Below the pieces are notes generated by a model. That model had not been told where the DNA came from. It saw only the letters and a list, made by a program, of their open reading frames with translations, and did no database searches. Below, piece by piece: positions 17,223 to 25,934 of a DNA stretch of 64,000 nt (its first letter is position 1; every line of letters starts with the position of its first letter). Origin of the DNA: Neoluteolibacter marinus (GTDB taxonomy: Bacteria; Verrucomicrobiota; Verrucomicrobiia; Verrucomicrobiales; Akkermansiaceae); the NCBI RefSeq assembly GCF_014904755.1, contig NZ_JACZFQ010000104.1, positions 1-64,000 of the forward strand. Direction: 5' to 3'. The position numbers and the translations under genes were made by a program.

Positions 17223-17861
17223 TCATTCCGCGACCCGCGGCACCTCGACCAGCAAGGGCGATGCGGCCAAATCCCCGGGCGCGACGACCGGCTCGTCGCG
17301 GGGCAGTTTGTCGACGGAGCCGTAGCGGCGCTTGATGACTTCCCGGACCTTCGGCGAGTCGAGTTGGTAGTCCTGGAAGTGGCGGGTCGGGCAGAGCTGG
17401 ATGCCGGCCCGGTCGTAAACCTTCCAGACGAGTTCCGAGCAGTAGAGGGCGCCGTCCGCCCATTGGAACAGGTAGTCGTAATTGCGCCCGGACTGCTTGG
17501 CGGCCCAAGCCTTGGCCTCCGCGATGGCCTCCGGGCGCGGCGGATTCTTCAGCCGCCGGGCGTGGAAGGTCCCGGGCTGGCTGCGAGCGATGAAGGCTTC
17601 GACGGGGACGGCACGGACCGGTTGGACGGCCTCGAACACCATCAGCCGGCCGTCTTTCCGGAACACCACGCCGCAGTGGGTGTAGGGCGAGCCGGTGGCC
17701 TCGCGGATCGCATCGCTTTGACCGCCGGCATTGCCGTGGAAAACAATGTCGCCCTCCTGCAGGGCGTAAATGGCCTCGGGTTCGGGGTTTTCCCGGCCGG
17801 TCACGCTGGCGATGAAGATGCCGGCGGCAATGAGCGAAAGAAGCGCGGCCAAGGATTTCAT
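17223..17861 (-). CDS. YiiX/YebB-like NlpC/P60 cysteine hydrolase
   Basis: A 212-residue exported or membrane-anchored protein with N-terminal signal sequence MKSLAALLSLIAAGIFIASV. The mature part matches the permuted papain-like YiiX family: GDIVFHGNAGGQSDAIREAT, the His motif SPYTHCGVVF, and the Cys motif ALYCSELVWKVYDRAG near residue 140. These supply a His and a nucleophilic Cys in permuted order. Family members are predicted amidases or peptidases of cell-envelope substrates, but specificities are largely unknown. The stop is 37 bases upstream of the M20 gene, so cotranscription is likely. Confidence 0.82.
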   Translation of the reverse strand: MKSLAALLSLIAAGIFIASVTGRENPEPEAIYALQEGDIVFHGNAGGQSDAIREATGSPYTHCGVVFRKDGRLMVFEAVQPVRAVPVEAFIARSQPGTFHARRLKNPPRPEAIAEAKAWAAKQSGRNYDYLFQWADGALYCSELVWKVYDRAGIQLCPTRHFQDYQLDSPKVREVIKRRYGSVDKLPRDEPVVAPGDLAASPLLVEVPRVAE

Positions 17862-17948
17862 GGTGCCACGCTAGAGAGGGTTCCGCGAATTGCCAATTCT
17901 TGTCTGCGCGGCATCGGACTTGGCGAAAAGGTAAAGCGGGTTTAATCA

Positions 17949-18443
17949 TTGGCCGTGGCTGCCTCCAAACTCGACGAATATGGCCCCGGGGTCGCGCTGG
18001 TGCTGCGTTTGCAGCTCGGTGGATACTTCGTTTGGAGCGGCTGGATGAAGGTCTTCCACACCGGCCTCGACGAATTCACCCGGGCCGTCGGCAACTACAA
18101 ACTGGTCGGCGAACCTTGGGATGCCGCGGTCGCCTACACGGTGCCCTGGGTGGAAATGGTGGTGGGGCTTTGCCTGGTGGCCGGCTTGTTCCGCCGTGGC
18201 GCGCTGCTGATCCTGGCGGGGCTGGTCGGGGTCTTCGCGGTCGCCGTGGGCCACGCGTGGAGGCAAAACCTGAACATCGCCTGCGGTTGCACCGGCAATC
18301 CCGACGGCACGCCGATGGACTACACGCTCAAGTTCGTCGAGTTCGGGGTCTATTGGCTGGTGATTGCCCTGATCTGGTTTCTCGGTCCGAAGGGCGACGG
18401 CCATGTCTTCGGCGGGACCCGCTTGAAACTGCCGGGCCGCTGA
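17949..18443 (+). CDS. DoxX/MauE-like membrane protein
   Basis: A 164-residue protein with four hydrophobic segments (LQLGGYFVWSGWMKVF, AYTVPWVEMVVGLCLVAGLF, ALLILAGLVGVFAVAVGHAW and FGVYWLVIALIWFL). The layout matches the DoxX/MauE superfamily of small redox-associated quinol or thiol membrane proteins. A loop CGCTGNPDG carries two cysteines that could be redox-active, as in MauE-type proteins. The partner is not evident nearby. The start could be TTG at 17949 or GTG at 17955; the sequence does not decide. Divergent from the YiiX-like gene by 87 bases. Confidence 0.72.
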   Translation: MAVAASKLDEYGPGVALVLRLQLGGYFVWSGWMKVFHTGLDEFTRAVGNYKLVGEPWDAAVAYTVPWVEMVVGLCLVAGLFRRGALLILAGLVGVFAVAVGHAWRQNLNIACGCTGNPDGTPMDYTLKFVEFGVYWLVIALIWFLGPKGDGHVFGGTRLKLPGR

Positions 18444-18556
18444 GACGGGTTGCAACGAAGGGGGGGCGCTGAGCGGCGGCTCCACTACAAAGGCATCGAC
18501 CGCAGGCTCCCCGCCTGCCAAGCAAACGGATCGTGATTCACTCAAAACAATGTTTG

Positions 18557-18575
18557 ACTGAATCATTCATTCAGT
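18557..18575. promoter_or_regulatory. Candidate TetR operator
   Basis: ACTGAAT at 18557-18563 and ATTCAGT at 18569-18575 form a perfect inverted repeat with a five-base spacer, and TGAATCATTCA inside it is also a near-perfect palindrome. This AT-rich TGAATnATTCA layout is typical of TetR-family operators. It lies immediately upstream of the TetR gene, supporting autoregulation of the three-gene unit. Confidence 0.6.
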
Positions 18576-18588
18576 GGTGATTGGCGAC

Positions 18589-19290
18589 ATGCCGATTCTC
18601 AAAGCGGATTTGTCTGCCAAGCGTCTGAGGGAGCTCGCCGAGGCGGGGTTGGAGGTGTTTTGTCGCCAGGGCTTCCAACGGACCCAGGTGGCCGACGTGG
18701 CCAAGGCGATGGGGGTGGCGGTGGGGACCGTGTATCTCTATGTCGCCGGCAAGGAGGCGCTCTTCGATCTGGTCGTGCGCCATGCGTCGGCGGAGGACCC
18801 GGCGTGGCTCGAAGAACTGGAGATCCCGGTGGCGACGCCGCTGCCCGGTTCGACGGTGGACTTCCTGCGGGAGGTTTTCGACCGGACCGAGTGGCCGAAA
18901 CTGGAGGCGGCGCTGGCCGCGGACCGCGCCGATGATCCCGCGGCGGAGCTTGGCGGGGTGCTCCGCGAGCAGTACGGGCTGATGCGCCGGCACCGCCGCG
19001 GGCTGCTGTTGTTGATGCGCTCCGCGCTGGAGTTTCCCGGATTGGCGGAGGTGTTCGTGATGGGGCTGCGGGCGAAGTTGCTCGATCATCTCTCCCGCTA
19101 CGTCGCGTCGCGGGTGAAGGCCGGCCAGTTCCGCGAGCCGGAGGATCTTTTCGCCACCGTCGCCGTGGTCGCACAGACCATCGCCTGGGCCAACCTGCAA
19201 CGTCCCCTTGACCCCGGACTCGCCACTATCAGCGAGGAAGCCGCCGAGACGGCGACGGTCGATGTCCTGGTCCGCGGACTTCTCGCCTGA
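18589..19290 (+). CDS. TetR family transcriptional regulator
   Basis: A 233-residue repressor. The N-terminal HTH region reads GLEVFCRQGFQRTQVADVAK then AMGVAVGTVYLYVAGKEALF, the standard TetR pattern. The C-terminal ligand domain is helical and unassigned. I chose the ATG at 18589 because the alternative GTG at 18574 lies inside the operator palindrome. The SGNH hydrolase starts 14 bases after the stop and the P450 overlaps that, so the three genes probably form one autoregulated unit. The ligand may be a hydrophobic P450 substrate, but that is inference. Confidence 0.85.
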   Translation: MPILKADLSAKRLRELAEAGLEVFCRQGFQRTQVADVAKAMGVAVGTVYLYVAGKEALFDLVVRHASAEDPAWLEELEIPVATPLPGSTVDFLREVFDRTEWPKLEAALAADRADDPAAELGGVLREQYGLMRRHRRGLLLLMRSALEFPGLAEVFVMGLRAKLLDHLSRYVASRVKAGQFREPEDLFATVAVVAQTIAWANLQRPLDPGLATISEEAAETATVDVLVRGLLA

Positions 19291-19303
19291 AAACCGTCCG
19301 GTC

Positions 19304-20494
19304 ATGAAAAGGCGTCTCCTTTTTCTCGCCCTGATCGCCACCGCCCGCGCGGATTTCGCGCTCCAGGACGGCGATACCGTGGCTTTCCTCGGCGACAGCA
19401 TCACCGCGGCCCGCGGCTACACCAAGGTCGTCGAGCACTACACGCTGATGCGGTTTCCCGACCGCAAGGTCCGCTTCGTCAACGCCGGCGAAGGCGGGGA
19501 CACGGCGTCGAAGTGCCTCGATCGCCTGCAGCGCGACGTCTTCGACCAAGGCGCGACCGTCGTGACCGTGGCCTTCGGTATCAATGACATCGGCTGGGGA
19601 ACCAAGGCGGACGACGAGCACAAGCAGGCCTACCTCGATGGCATCCGCACGATCATCGGGCGCTGCCGGGAGAAGAAAGTGCGCCCTTTCATCTGCTCGC
19701 CGGCGGTCACGGAGGGCAATCCGGACAAAGCGGAGAAGGAATACCTGCAAACCATGGCCGACGAGGGCATGGCGCTGGCGAAGTCGCTGGGGGTGGAAAC
19801 CATCGACCTCCAGCGCGGCATGCGGGAGATCCAGAGGAAGGTGATCGAGTCGAACAAGACCACCAAAGAGGAAGACCGGACTTACCTCCATGTGAAGGAC
19901 GGCATCCACCTGACCGATTTCGGCCAGCTGGCGATGGGCTACGCGATGCTGAAGGGGCTCGGCGCACCGGAAAACGTCTCGGCGGTGACCCTTTCCGCCG
20001 GCGGGGTCGAGACGGACGGCTGCACCGTCAACGAGGTGGAGTGGTCGGCCGATGGCGTTGCTTTCACCCGTCTCGACGAGGGCCTGCCGCTGAACTTCGG
20101 GCCCTTCACGGCGCTGCAATACCGCTGGATCCCGGTGCCTGACGGGATCAATCGCTACCTGCTCACGGTGAGGGATTTGCCGGAGGGAGAATACGAGATC
20201 GTGGCCGGCGGCCGCTCGCTGGGGAAGGCTTCTGCCAGCGAACTCGCCCGCGGGATGAACATTTCCTCGCGCACCGGCAACGCCTGGTTTCCCGGCGGGC
20301 CATGGGACCTGCAGTCATGCGTGGTCAAGGAGCTGGTCGATGCCCGCGACAAGCTGTGGATGGGCGGCCAGCTGGCGAAGGACGACCCGGAGGTCGTCGC
20401 AGGCGTGAAGGAGCTCGACGACGAGATGGTCGATCTCCAGCGGCTCGCGGCGAAACCGCGGCCCTATCGTTTTGAAATCACCCGCGTGCCATGA
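19304..20494 (+). CDS. SGNH/GDSL hydrolase, exported
   Basis: A 396-residue esterase-like protein with signal peptide MKRRLLFLALIATARA. SGNH blocks are intact: catalytic Ser in FLGDSITAARGY, Gly block VNAGEGGDTAS, Asn block VAFGINDIGWGT, and Asp/His in DGIHLTDFGQ. The C-terminal 130 residues form an extra domain beginning VSAVTLSAGGVETDGCTV, probably beta-sandwich. Such proteins often remove acetyl groups from carbohydrates, but location next to a P450 and TetR gene is unusual for that role. The ATG at 19304 is selected because it starts the signal peptide and lies just after the tetR stop. It overlaps the P450 start by 4 bases. Confidence 0.82.
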   Translation: MKRRLLFLALIATARADFALQDGDTVAFLGDSITAARGYTKVVEHYTLMRFPDRKVRFVNAGEGGDTASKCLDRLQRDVFDQGATVVTVAFGINDIGWGTKADDEHKQAYLDGIRTIIGRCREKKVRPFICSPAVTEGNPDKAEKEYLQTMADEGMALAKSLGVETIDLQRGMREIQRKVIESNKTTKEEDRTYLHVKDGIHLTDFGQLAMGYAMLKGLGAPENVSAVTLSAGGVETDGCTVNEVEWSADGVAFTRLDEGLPLNFGPFTALQYRWIPVPDGINRYLLTVRDLPEGEYEIVAGGRSLGKASASELARGMNISSRTGNAWFPGGPWDLQSCVVKELVDARDKLWMGGQLAKDDPEVVAGVKELDDEMVDLQRLAAKPRPYRFEITRVP

Positions 20495-21828
20495 TCCGAG
20501 AAGCACCCTTGGTTACCGAGCCCTATCATTGGCTGATGGGCGGCGCAGCGTATTACGCCCAGCGCGCACCCTTGAAATGGATCCCCCGCTGGGCGGAAGA
20601 CTACGGCGACGTCTACACCATCGGCTCGCGGCTCGGCAGCGCGACGGTGGTGGCGGATCCCGAACTCGCCCGCCAGGTGCTGGTGGAGAAATACAAACGC
20701 TATCTTGAGAAGGGCCGCTCGTATGCGGTGCTGAGGATCCTGATGGGCAACGGCCTGGTGACCAGTGCCGGCGAATTCTGGCGCGGCCAGCGCAAGCTGA
20801 CCCAGCCGGCCTTCCACCGCCGCCGGCTCGACGCGATCTTCGCGATGATGGTCGAGCGCTCGCGGGCCTACGCCGCGCGCTTCGGCGGGGACGGGGCGGT
20901 CGACGTCGCGCCGATGTTTTCCCAGCTGACCTTGGAAATCATCTCGCGGGCGATGTTCAGCACCGACGTCGAGAGCGAGGCCGCGGAGGTCAGCCGTCAC
21001 ATCACGACCCTGAACGAGACGGCGCTGCGGATGCTGCGCCAGCCGTGGCGCTTCCTGCTGCCGCGGAAGTTCCCGACGCCGCTCACCGCCCGCGAGTTCC
21101 ATGCCCGCCAGGACATGGACCGGATCGTCCACGGCATCATCGCCCGCCGCCGCAAGGGCGACGACAGCCATGACGACCTGCTGGGGATGTTCCTATCCGC
21201 CTGCGACGAGGAAACCGGCCGCGGCATGAGCGACGAGCAGTTGCGCGACGAGGTCATGACGATCTTCGTCGCCGGCCACGAGACCACCGCCAACGCGATG
21301 TGCTGGGTGCTGCACCTGGTGTCGACCCACCCGGAGGTGGCGGAAAAGCTTCACGCCGAGATCGACGCCGCCGGCGATGCGCTCGACCGCGGCGATCTCG
21401 GCGCCTTCCCCTACACCCGGCAGGTGATCGAGGAATCCCTGCGGATGTTCCCGACGATCTGGTCGGTCGGCCGGCGCTGCGTGGAAGATGACGAACTGGG
21501 CGGATTCCGCATCAAGGCGGGCACGACGCTGCTGATCCCGATCTTCCATTTCCACTCGAGCCCGCGCTGGTGGGACCGGCCGGAGAAGTTTGACCCCGAC
21601 CGCTTCCTCCCGGACCGGCGGCCGGGGCCGGAGATTTACTTTCCCTTCGGAGCGGGCCCGCGGACCTGCATCGGCAACCACTTCGCCCTCCAGGAGCTGA
21701 TCATCATGACCACCGCCTTTCTCAAGCGCTTGCGCGTGCTGCCCGATCCCGGGTTCAAGGTCGAACCGGACGCGCTGATCACGCTGAGGCCGAAGGACGG
21801 CATGATGCTTCGATTCGAGCCGCGTTGA
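20491..21828 (+). CDS. Cytochrome P450
   Basis: A 445-residue heme monooxygenase. All signatures are present: I-helix FVAGHETTANAM near residue 258, K-helix ExxR in VIEESLRMFP, the meander DRPEKFDPDRFLPDR, and heme loop FPFGAGPRTCIGNHFALQE with the proximal Cys. No N-terminal membrane anchor is obvious, so it is probably soluble. The fold resembles CYP102/CYP4-type fatty-acid-oxidising P450s. The redox partner is not encoded in the window. It is translationally coupled to the SGNH hydrolase (ATGA overlap), so the two may act on the same substrate. Confidence 0.93.
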   Translation: MIREAPLVTEPYHWLMGGAAYYAQRAPLKWIPRWAEDYGDVYTIGSRLGSATVVADPELARQVLVEKYKRYLEKGRSYAVLRILMGNGLVTSAGEFWRGQRKLTQPAFHRRRLDAIFAMMVERSRAYAARFGGDGAVDVAPMFSQLTLEIISRAMFSTDVESEAAEVSRHITTLNETALRMLRQPWRFLLPRKFPTPLTAREFHARQDMDRIVHGIIARRRKGDDSHDDLLGMFLSACDEETGRGMSDEQLRDEVMTIFVAGHETTANAMCWVLHLVSTHPEVAEKLHAEIDAAGDALDRGDLGAFPYTRQVIEESLRMFPTIWSVGRRCVEDDELGGFRIKAGTTLLIPIFHFHSSPRWWDRPEKFDPDRFLPDRRPGPEIYFPFGAGPRTCIGNHFALQELIIMTTAFLKRLRVLPDPGFKVEPDALITLRPKDGMMLRFEPR

Positions 21829-21864
21829 GGTTGCCCGCCGTGCCCGGGATGCTAAAACCGGCGC

Positions 21865-22644
21865 ATGCGATACCGTGAACGACTGCAGGCGAGGATTGAG
21901 AAGACCGGCTCCCGGCTGTGCGTGGGGCTGGATCCCCGGCCGGGCGACGGGGGTATCGAAGCGGTGCCGGATTTCCTCAAGCGGGTGGTCGACGAAACCT
22001 GGGAACACGCGGCCGCGTTCAAGCCGAACATCGCCTACTTCGAGGCCATGGGCCTGCGCGGGCTCGAAATCATGGAAAAGCTGCTCGGCGAGATGCCGGA
22101 CGAAGTGCCGGTGATCCTGGACGCCAAGCGCAGCGACATCGGCGAGACCCAGAAATACTACGCTCACAGTTACTTCGCCCACTGGAAGGTCGATGCCGTC
22201 ACGCTCAATCCCTTCCTCGGCTACGACTCGATCGAGCCCTTCCTCGGCTGGGAAGGGAAGGGGATCTACCTTTTGGCAGTGACGTCAAATCCCGGCTCGG
22301 CCGATTTCCAACGCCAGTCCCTGGCCGACGGCCGCTCCGTTTTCGAGCTGGTCACCGCGCTCGGCGAACGGGCGGCGGGACTGCCGACCGACGTCGGCTA
22401 CGTCGTCGGCCTGACCAATGCCTCCGGCGTCCTCGCCAAGATCCCCGACGCGCCGCTGCTGGTGCCGGGTCTCGGGGCCCAGGGGGGCGACCTGGCCTCG
22501 CTCGCGGCAGCCGCCCGGTCCGCGCCGGACGTGATCAACGTGTCCCGCGGCGTGCTCTATGCCGACGACGGCGCGTCCTTCGGCGACCGCGCGAAGTCCT
22601 GGGCGTCGAGAATTTCACAGGCCTACGAAGAAGCGGTCGCGTGA
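21865..22644 (+). CDS. pyrF: Orotidine 5'-phosphate decarboxylase, type 2
   Basis: A 259-residue enzyme of pyrimidine synthesis converting OMP to UMP. The long-form (type 2) family pattern is visible: GSRLCVGLDPRPGDGG near the N-terminus, FKPNIAYFEAMGLRGLEIME, and the catalytic DAKRSDIGETQKYYA segment, which contains the Asp-Lys-Asp array. The C-terminal VVGLTNASGVLAKIPDA and INVSRGVLYADD complete the phosphate-binding part. The gene starts 36 bases after the P450 stop. It is likely a separate housekeeping gene and not functionally tied to the P450 operon. Confidence 0.93.
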   Translation: MRYRERLQARIEKTGSRLCVGLDPRPGDGGIEAVPDFLKRVVDETWEHAAAFKPNIAYFEAMGLRGLEIMEKLLGEMPDEVPVILDAKRSDIGETQKYYAHSYFAHWKVDAVTLNPFLGYDSIEPFLGWEGKGIYLLAVTSNPGSADFQRQSLADGRSVFELVTALGERAAGLPTDVGYVVGLTNASGVLAKIPDAPLLVPGLGAQGGDLASLAAAARSAPDVINVSRGVLYADDGASFGDRAKSWASRISQAYEEAVA

Positions 22645-22673
22645 CCGCGAAGCCGCGCTAGCATTCCGGACCG

Positions 22674-23600
22674 ATGCCGAACCCCGACTACCCCGCAACC
22701 GGAAAGGTGAAGACCCGATACTCGGGTTTGATGCCGCAGAAGGGCTGGCCGGGGCGGAACTACAAGTTCTTCCGGCACCGCATCGTCCCCGGCATGTTTT
22801 CAAAGCGGGGCGGGCTCGAGCAGGCTCCCGTGCTCACCGTGCCCGACGACGGCAAGGTCCGCGTCACCTGGGTCGGCCACGCGTCGTTCCTGCTGCAGTT
22901 CGCCGATCACTCGGTGATGGTCGATCCCAACTGGGCGCGATGGCACGGCTTCGTGAAGCGGCTGCGCGAGCCCGGCTTGCCGCTGAAGGCGATTCCGGAG
23001 CTCGACCTGGTGCTGGTCAGCCACGCCCACTTCGATCACCTCCACAAGCCCAGCCTCAAGGTCCTGCAAGCCCGCGAAGGCATCGTGGTGCCGCGCGGCA
23101 GCGGCTCGCTGGTGCGAAAGCTCGGGTTCCCCGCGGTCCACGAGGTGAAGGTCTGGGACGCCTTGTGCTTCGGTGAGATGAACGTCGTCCACACCCCCAG
23201 CCATCACTGGGGAGCACGTTATTTGCACGATACCCACCGCGACTACGGCGGCTACCTGATCGAGTCCGGTGGCAAGAGCGTCTTCCACTGCGGCGACAGC
23301 GCCTGGTTCGACGGCTTCGCCGAGATCGGCCGCCGCCACGACAACATCGACGTCGCGCTGATGCCGATCGGCGCCTACGACGCGCCGAGCGGCCGCGACG
23401 TCCACCTCAACCCCGAGGAAGCGGTGCGGGCCTTCGCCGAACTCGGCGCCAAGGTGATGATCCCGATGCACTACGGCACCTTCCCGCTGGGCAACGAACC
23501 GATCGGAGAACCGGTCGAGCGGCTTCTGATGGAAGCCGACCGGCTGGGCATCAGCGAGCGCATCCTGATCCCCGAAGAGGGGGTGGGGATCGAATGGTGA
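22674..23600 (+). CDS. MBL-fold hydrolase, NAPE-PLD/UlaG-like
   Basis: A 308-residue metallo-beta-lactamase-fold protein. The metal-binding HxHxDH motif is VSHAHFDHLHKPSL. Preceding VTWVGHASFLLQFADHSVMV and VDPNWARW are typical of the NAPE-phospholipase D / RomA / UlaG-like branch. HTPSHHWGARYLHDTHRDYG, FHCGDSAWFDGF and MPIGAYDAP supply the remaining metal and active-site motifs, and MHYGTFPLGNEP supplies a late His. Substrate unknown; related proteins cleave phosphodiester or lactone bonds. It starts 29 bases after pyrF, suggesting cotranscription. No signal peptide was seen, so it is probably cytoplasmic. Confidence 0.85.
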   Translation: MPNPDYPATGKVKTRYSGLMPQKGWPGRNYKFFRHRIVPGMFSKRGGLEQAPVLTVPDDGKVRVTWVGHASFLLQFADHSVMVDPNWARWHGFVKRLREPGLPLKAIPELDLVLVSHAHFDHLHKPSLKVLQAREGIVVPRGSGSLVRKLGFPAVHEVKVWDALCFGEMNVVHTPSHHWGARYLHDTHRDYGGYLIESGGKSVFHCGDSAWFDGFAEIGRRHDNIDVALMPIGAYDAPSGRDVHLNPEEAVRAFAELGAKVMIPMHYGTFPLGNEPIGEPVERLLMEADRLGISERILIPEEGVGIEW

Positions 23601-23704
23601 GCGCGCGGGCCTCATCTTTGCAGTCTTACTTTCTGATTAAAGTGCCGCAAATGAAGATTCAGGGCTTGTCCGCAACCTGATTGGGAGATTGCTTGTCGCT
23701 ATCC

Positions 23705-24949
23705 ATGAGAGCTGGTCCGAAAGTTCTGCCATTCTATCTGACCCTATCCCTGACCATTTCGGGGCTGGATGGTGCGGTGACGGACCCTGTTGGTTATATC
23801 GACAACTGGCTGGTCGCGGGGAAAAAGGGCTCGCTGCCGCTTCCCTTGGCTCACGCATATACCAAGCTCGACGATGTTGTTGCATCGGGGGTGTCCGCGC
23901 CGGGAGAAAGCTTCGTTGAATACTCCACGGATCTCCCGGGTGATCTCCTTGGTCCCTCCGGAAGCGCCTGTCTCGATATCAGGTCGGGAGCGGGCTCAGG
24001 CCAGTCGTTGCGCGTGACCGGATTTAGTGGGCGACGGGTTATGTTCGAGGGTAGCCCGATGTTTGAGATCGAACCGGGCACGAAGGTGGGGGTCCGCCCA
24101 AACTGGAGTCTGGGAGCCCTGTTCGGTTCGCCACCGACCGCGGATATTCTCCAGGGGGACTCGGTCGAGGAAGCGGATGTAATCGGACTGCAGGACCCTG
24201 CCACCCAGACGACGCGCGAGTTTTTCTTCAAAAGTGGCGAGGGCTGGCGCGAGGTCGGCCATGAAGAAGAGGGCGACCGATCGGCAACGGCGGTTCCCTA
24301 CCGTTCGGCGGTGCAGTTCTTCCGCAGGACCGCGCCTGATCTCTCCTTCGTGCAGGTCGGAACAGTGCCGATGTACGACTCGCCGCAACATTGGGTGAAG
24401 GTCTGGCCGGGGCGCAATCTCCTGACCACGCCGTTTAGTCCCGCGAAGAAGATCGGTGAGTTGCTGGTGCCTGCTTCACTGGTGTCTGGCGGGTCGGCTC
24501 CACATTCCGACTCATTCCGCGTCGTCTCCGAGGATGCCGAGCTGTCACCCATCATCTACCATCATCAGTCGCGCGGCTGGACCAGTGTCGGTGGTGGTGC
24601 CACTCCGGCGGCGGAAACTCCGTTCGATTTGTATACCGTGCTGGACTTCCAGCGGGTCGGGGAGGTGGGCTTCCTGCGCTTCAACACCGATTTCTTGTCG
24701 AATCAGTCGGTGTCCGGGAGGCTGTCGGTGGCAGAGCAGGTGGTCCCCATCGACCCCGAACTTTCCGATTTTACTTCGCAGAGACTCGGATGGCGCAGCG
24801 AACCGGGTGCGACCTATCAAGTTCAAGTCCGGCCATTGGAAAGCAGCCTCTGGAATGATCTGGGGGCGCCGGTGGTGGCAGATGGTGAAGTCACCCTCGC
24901 CCGATGCGCCCCGGAAGGGCGTGGAATCTTTCGCATTGTCGTCCGATGA
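23705..24949 (+). CDS. Exported protein, TIGR02597-like
   Basis: A 414-residue protein starting MRAGPKVLPFYLTLSLTISG, a signal peptide. The mature N-terminus DPVGYIDNWLVAGKKGSLPL and the repeated hydrophobic beta pattern resemble the TIGR02597 group of exported Verrucomicrobia proteins; this assignment is tentative. The C-terminal about 60 residues (SEPGATYQVQVRPLESSLWN to FRIVVR) form the YxVQxxxxxxxW module seen in other exported proteins here. The ATG at 23705 is used because upstream codons lack a signal. It shares an ATGA overlap with the next gene. Function unknown. Confidence 0.65.
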   Translation: MRAGPKVLPFYLTLSLTISGLDGAVTDPVGYIDNWLVAGKKGSLPLPLAHAYTKLDDVVASGVSAPGESFVEYSTDLPGDLLGPSGSACLDIRSGAGSGQSLRVTGFSGRRVMFEGSPMFEIEPGTKVGVRPNWSLGALFGSPPTADILQGDSVEEADVIGLQDPATQTTREFFFKSGEGWREVGHEEEGDRSATAVPYRSAVQFFRRTAPDLSFVQVGTVPMYDSPQHWVKVWPGRNLLTTPFSPAKKIGELLVPASLVSGGSAPHSDSFRVVSEDAELSPIIYHHQSRGWTSVGGGATPAAETPFDLYTVLDFQRVGEVGFLRFNTDFLSNQSVSGRLSVAEQVVPIDPELSDFTSQRLGWRSEPGATYQVQVRPLESSLWNDLGAPVVADGEVTLARCAPEGRGIFRIVVR

Positions 24950-25890
24950 ATCGCAGTCACCTGTTTCGCCCGTTTGCAGGGCTGCTCCTGGCCGCCGCGC
25001 AGCCTTTGTCTGCATCCGTCGCGGTGGTGTCGAACCTCGAGCAGCCTGGGGACACCTCGACAGCGTTGCGGAGTTCCGACGGAGCATTGTTGCCCTCGGG
25101 CTGCCCGGCGCAGCTGGTGACATTTCCCGGCATGACCGGGCAGGAGGTGGGGGATTTGGCGGCCGGTGGTTGGTCTGCGTTGATGGAGATCGCCGACCCG
25201 TTTGGCACGATTGCAACGATCAGCGAAGGCAGCGGGGAGTCGGGAACGATCGAGTTCCAATCCGAATCCCCGCTTTCGGAGTCCTTGTCAGGGCTTTATT
25301 TGATGGTTTCGACCGGCGATGCTTCCGAGGTTTTGGTTCTCAGTCTTCCGATAACGATCCCGGCCGATGATCTGGCGGGGCCCGCCCCGGTGATTTCCAT
25401 TCATCTCGATCAGGCCACGGTGGTGTTCGGTCAGACGAGCGACCAAGGATTTTTCACAGTGGTGGCACCGGCGGTCCAGGTGCCGGGATATGAGACATGG
25501 ATCCTTGAGCAACTCGGCGAAGCGTCGCTTGAAGCCGATCGCGCCCCCGAAGCGGATGCGGACCGGGACGGAATTGCGAACCTGATGGAGTATGCGACCG
25601 GTTCCCTCCCCGGCGTCGGCGAGTCGCGGACCGATCTGCGTCTGCTGCCGTCAGGTTCTGGAACGTACGTCCTGCAGTACCTCCGTCGGACCGATGATCC
25701 TTCGTTGGTCTACTCGGCGGAAGAGGCCGAAACGGGCTCGGTATTCACGTGGGTCCCACTCGCGGGTTCGCCCGTCACGCTCGATTCCTTGCCGGCCCCG
25801 GAGTTTTACGAATGGGTCGAACAGCCGCTGTCGCCCGGTACGACCGGTTTCGCCCGCCTGAAGGTCGAGCAGTTGTTGGAGGTCGATTGA
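24946..25890 (+). CDS. Exported protein with thrombospondin-3-like segment
   Basis: A 314-residue secreted protein, signal peptide MNRSHLFRPFAGLLLAAAQP then LSAS. No enzymatic motif was found. Residues near 205 contain ADADRDGIANLMEYATGSLP, the calcium-loop-like DADxDGxxNLxEYA motif common in secreted proteins of Verrucomicrobia and Planctomycetes. A C-terminal beta-rich domain follows. The start codon overlaps the previous gene's stop (ATGA), so the pair is translationally coupled and probably acts together. The gene product could be a surface or secreted accessory protein; I cannot assign a role. Confidence 0.65.
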   Translation: MNRSHLFRPFAGLLLAAAQPLSASVAVVSNLEQPGDTSTALRSSDGALLPSGCPAQLVTFPGMTGQEVGDLAAGGWSALMEIADPFGTIATISEGSGESGTIEFQSESPLSESLSGLYLMVSTGDASEVLVLSLPITIPADDLAGPAPVISIHLDQATVVFGQTSDQGFFTVVAPAVQVPGYETWILEQLGEASLEADRAPEADADRDGIANLMEYATGSLPGVGESRTDLRLLPSGSGTYVLQYLRRTDDPSLVYSAEEAETGSVFTWVPLAGSPVTLDSLPAPEFYEWVEQPLSPGTTGFARLKVEQLLEVD

Positions 25891-25934
25891 TTACCGGCGG
25901 TTCGCTCCGAGTGCTTATCGAACGCTGCGCCCTG

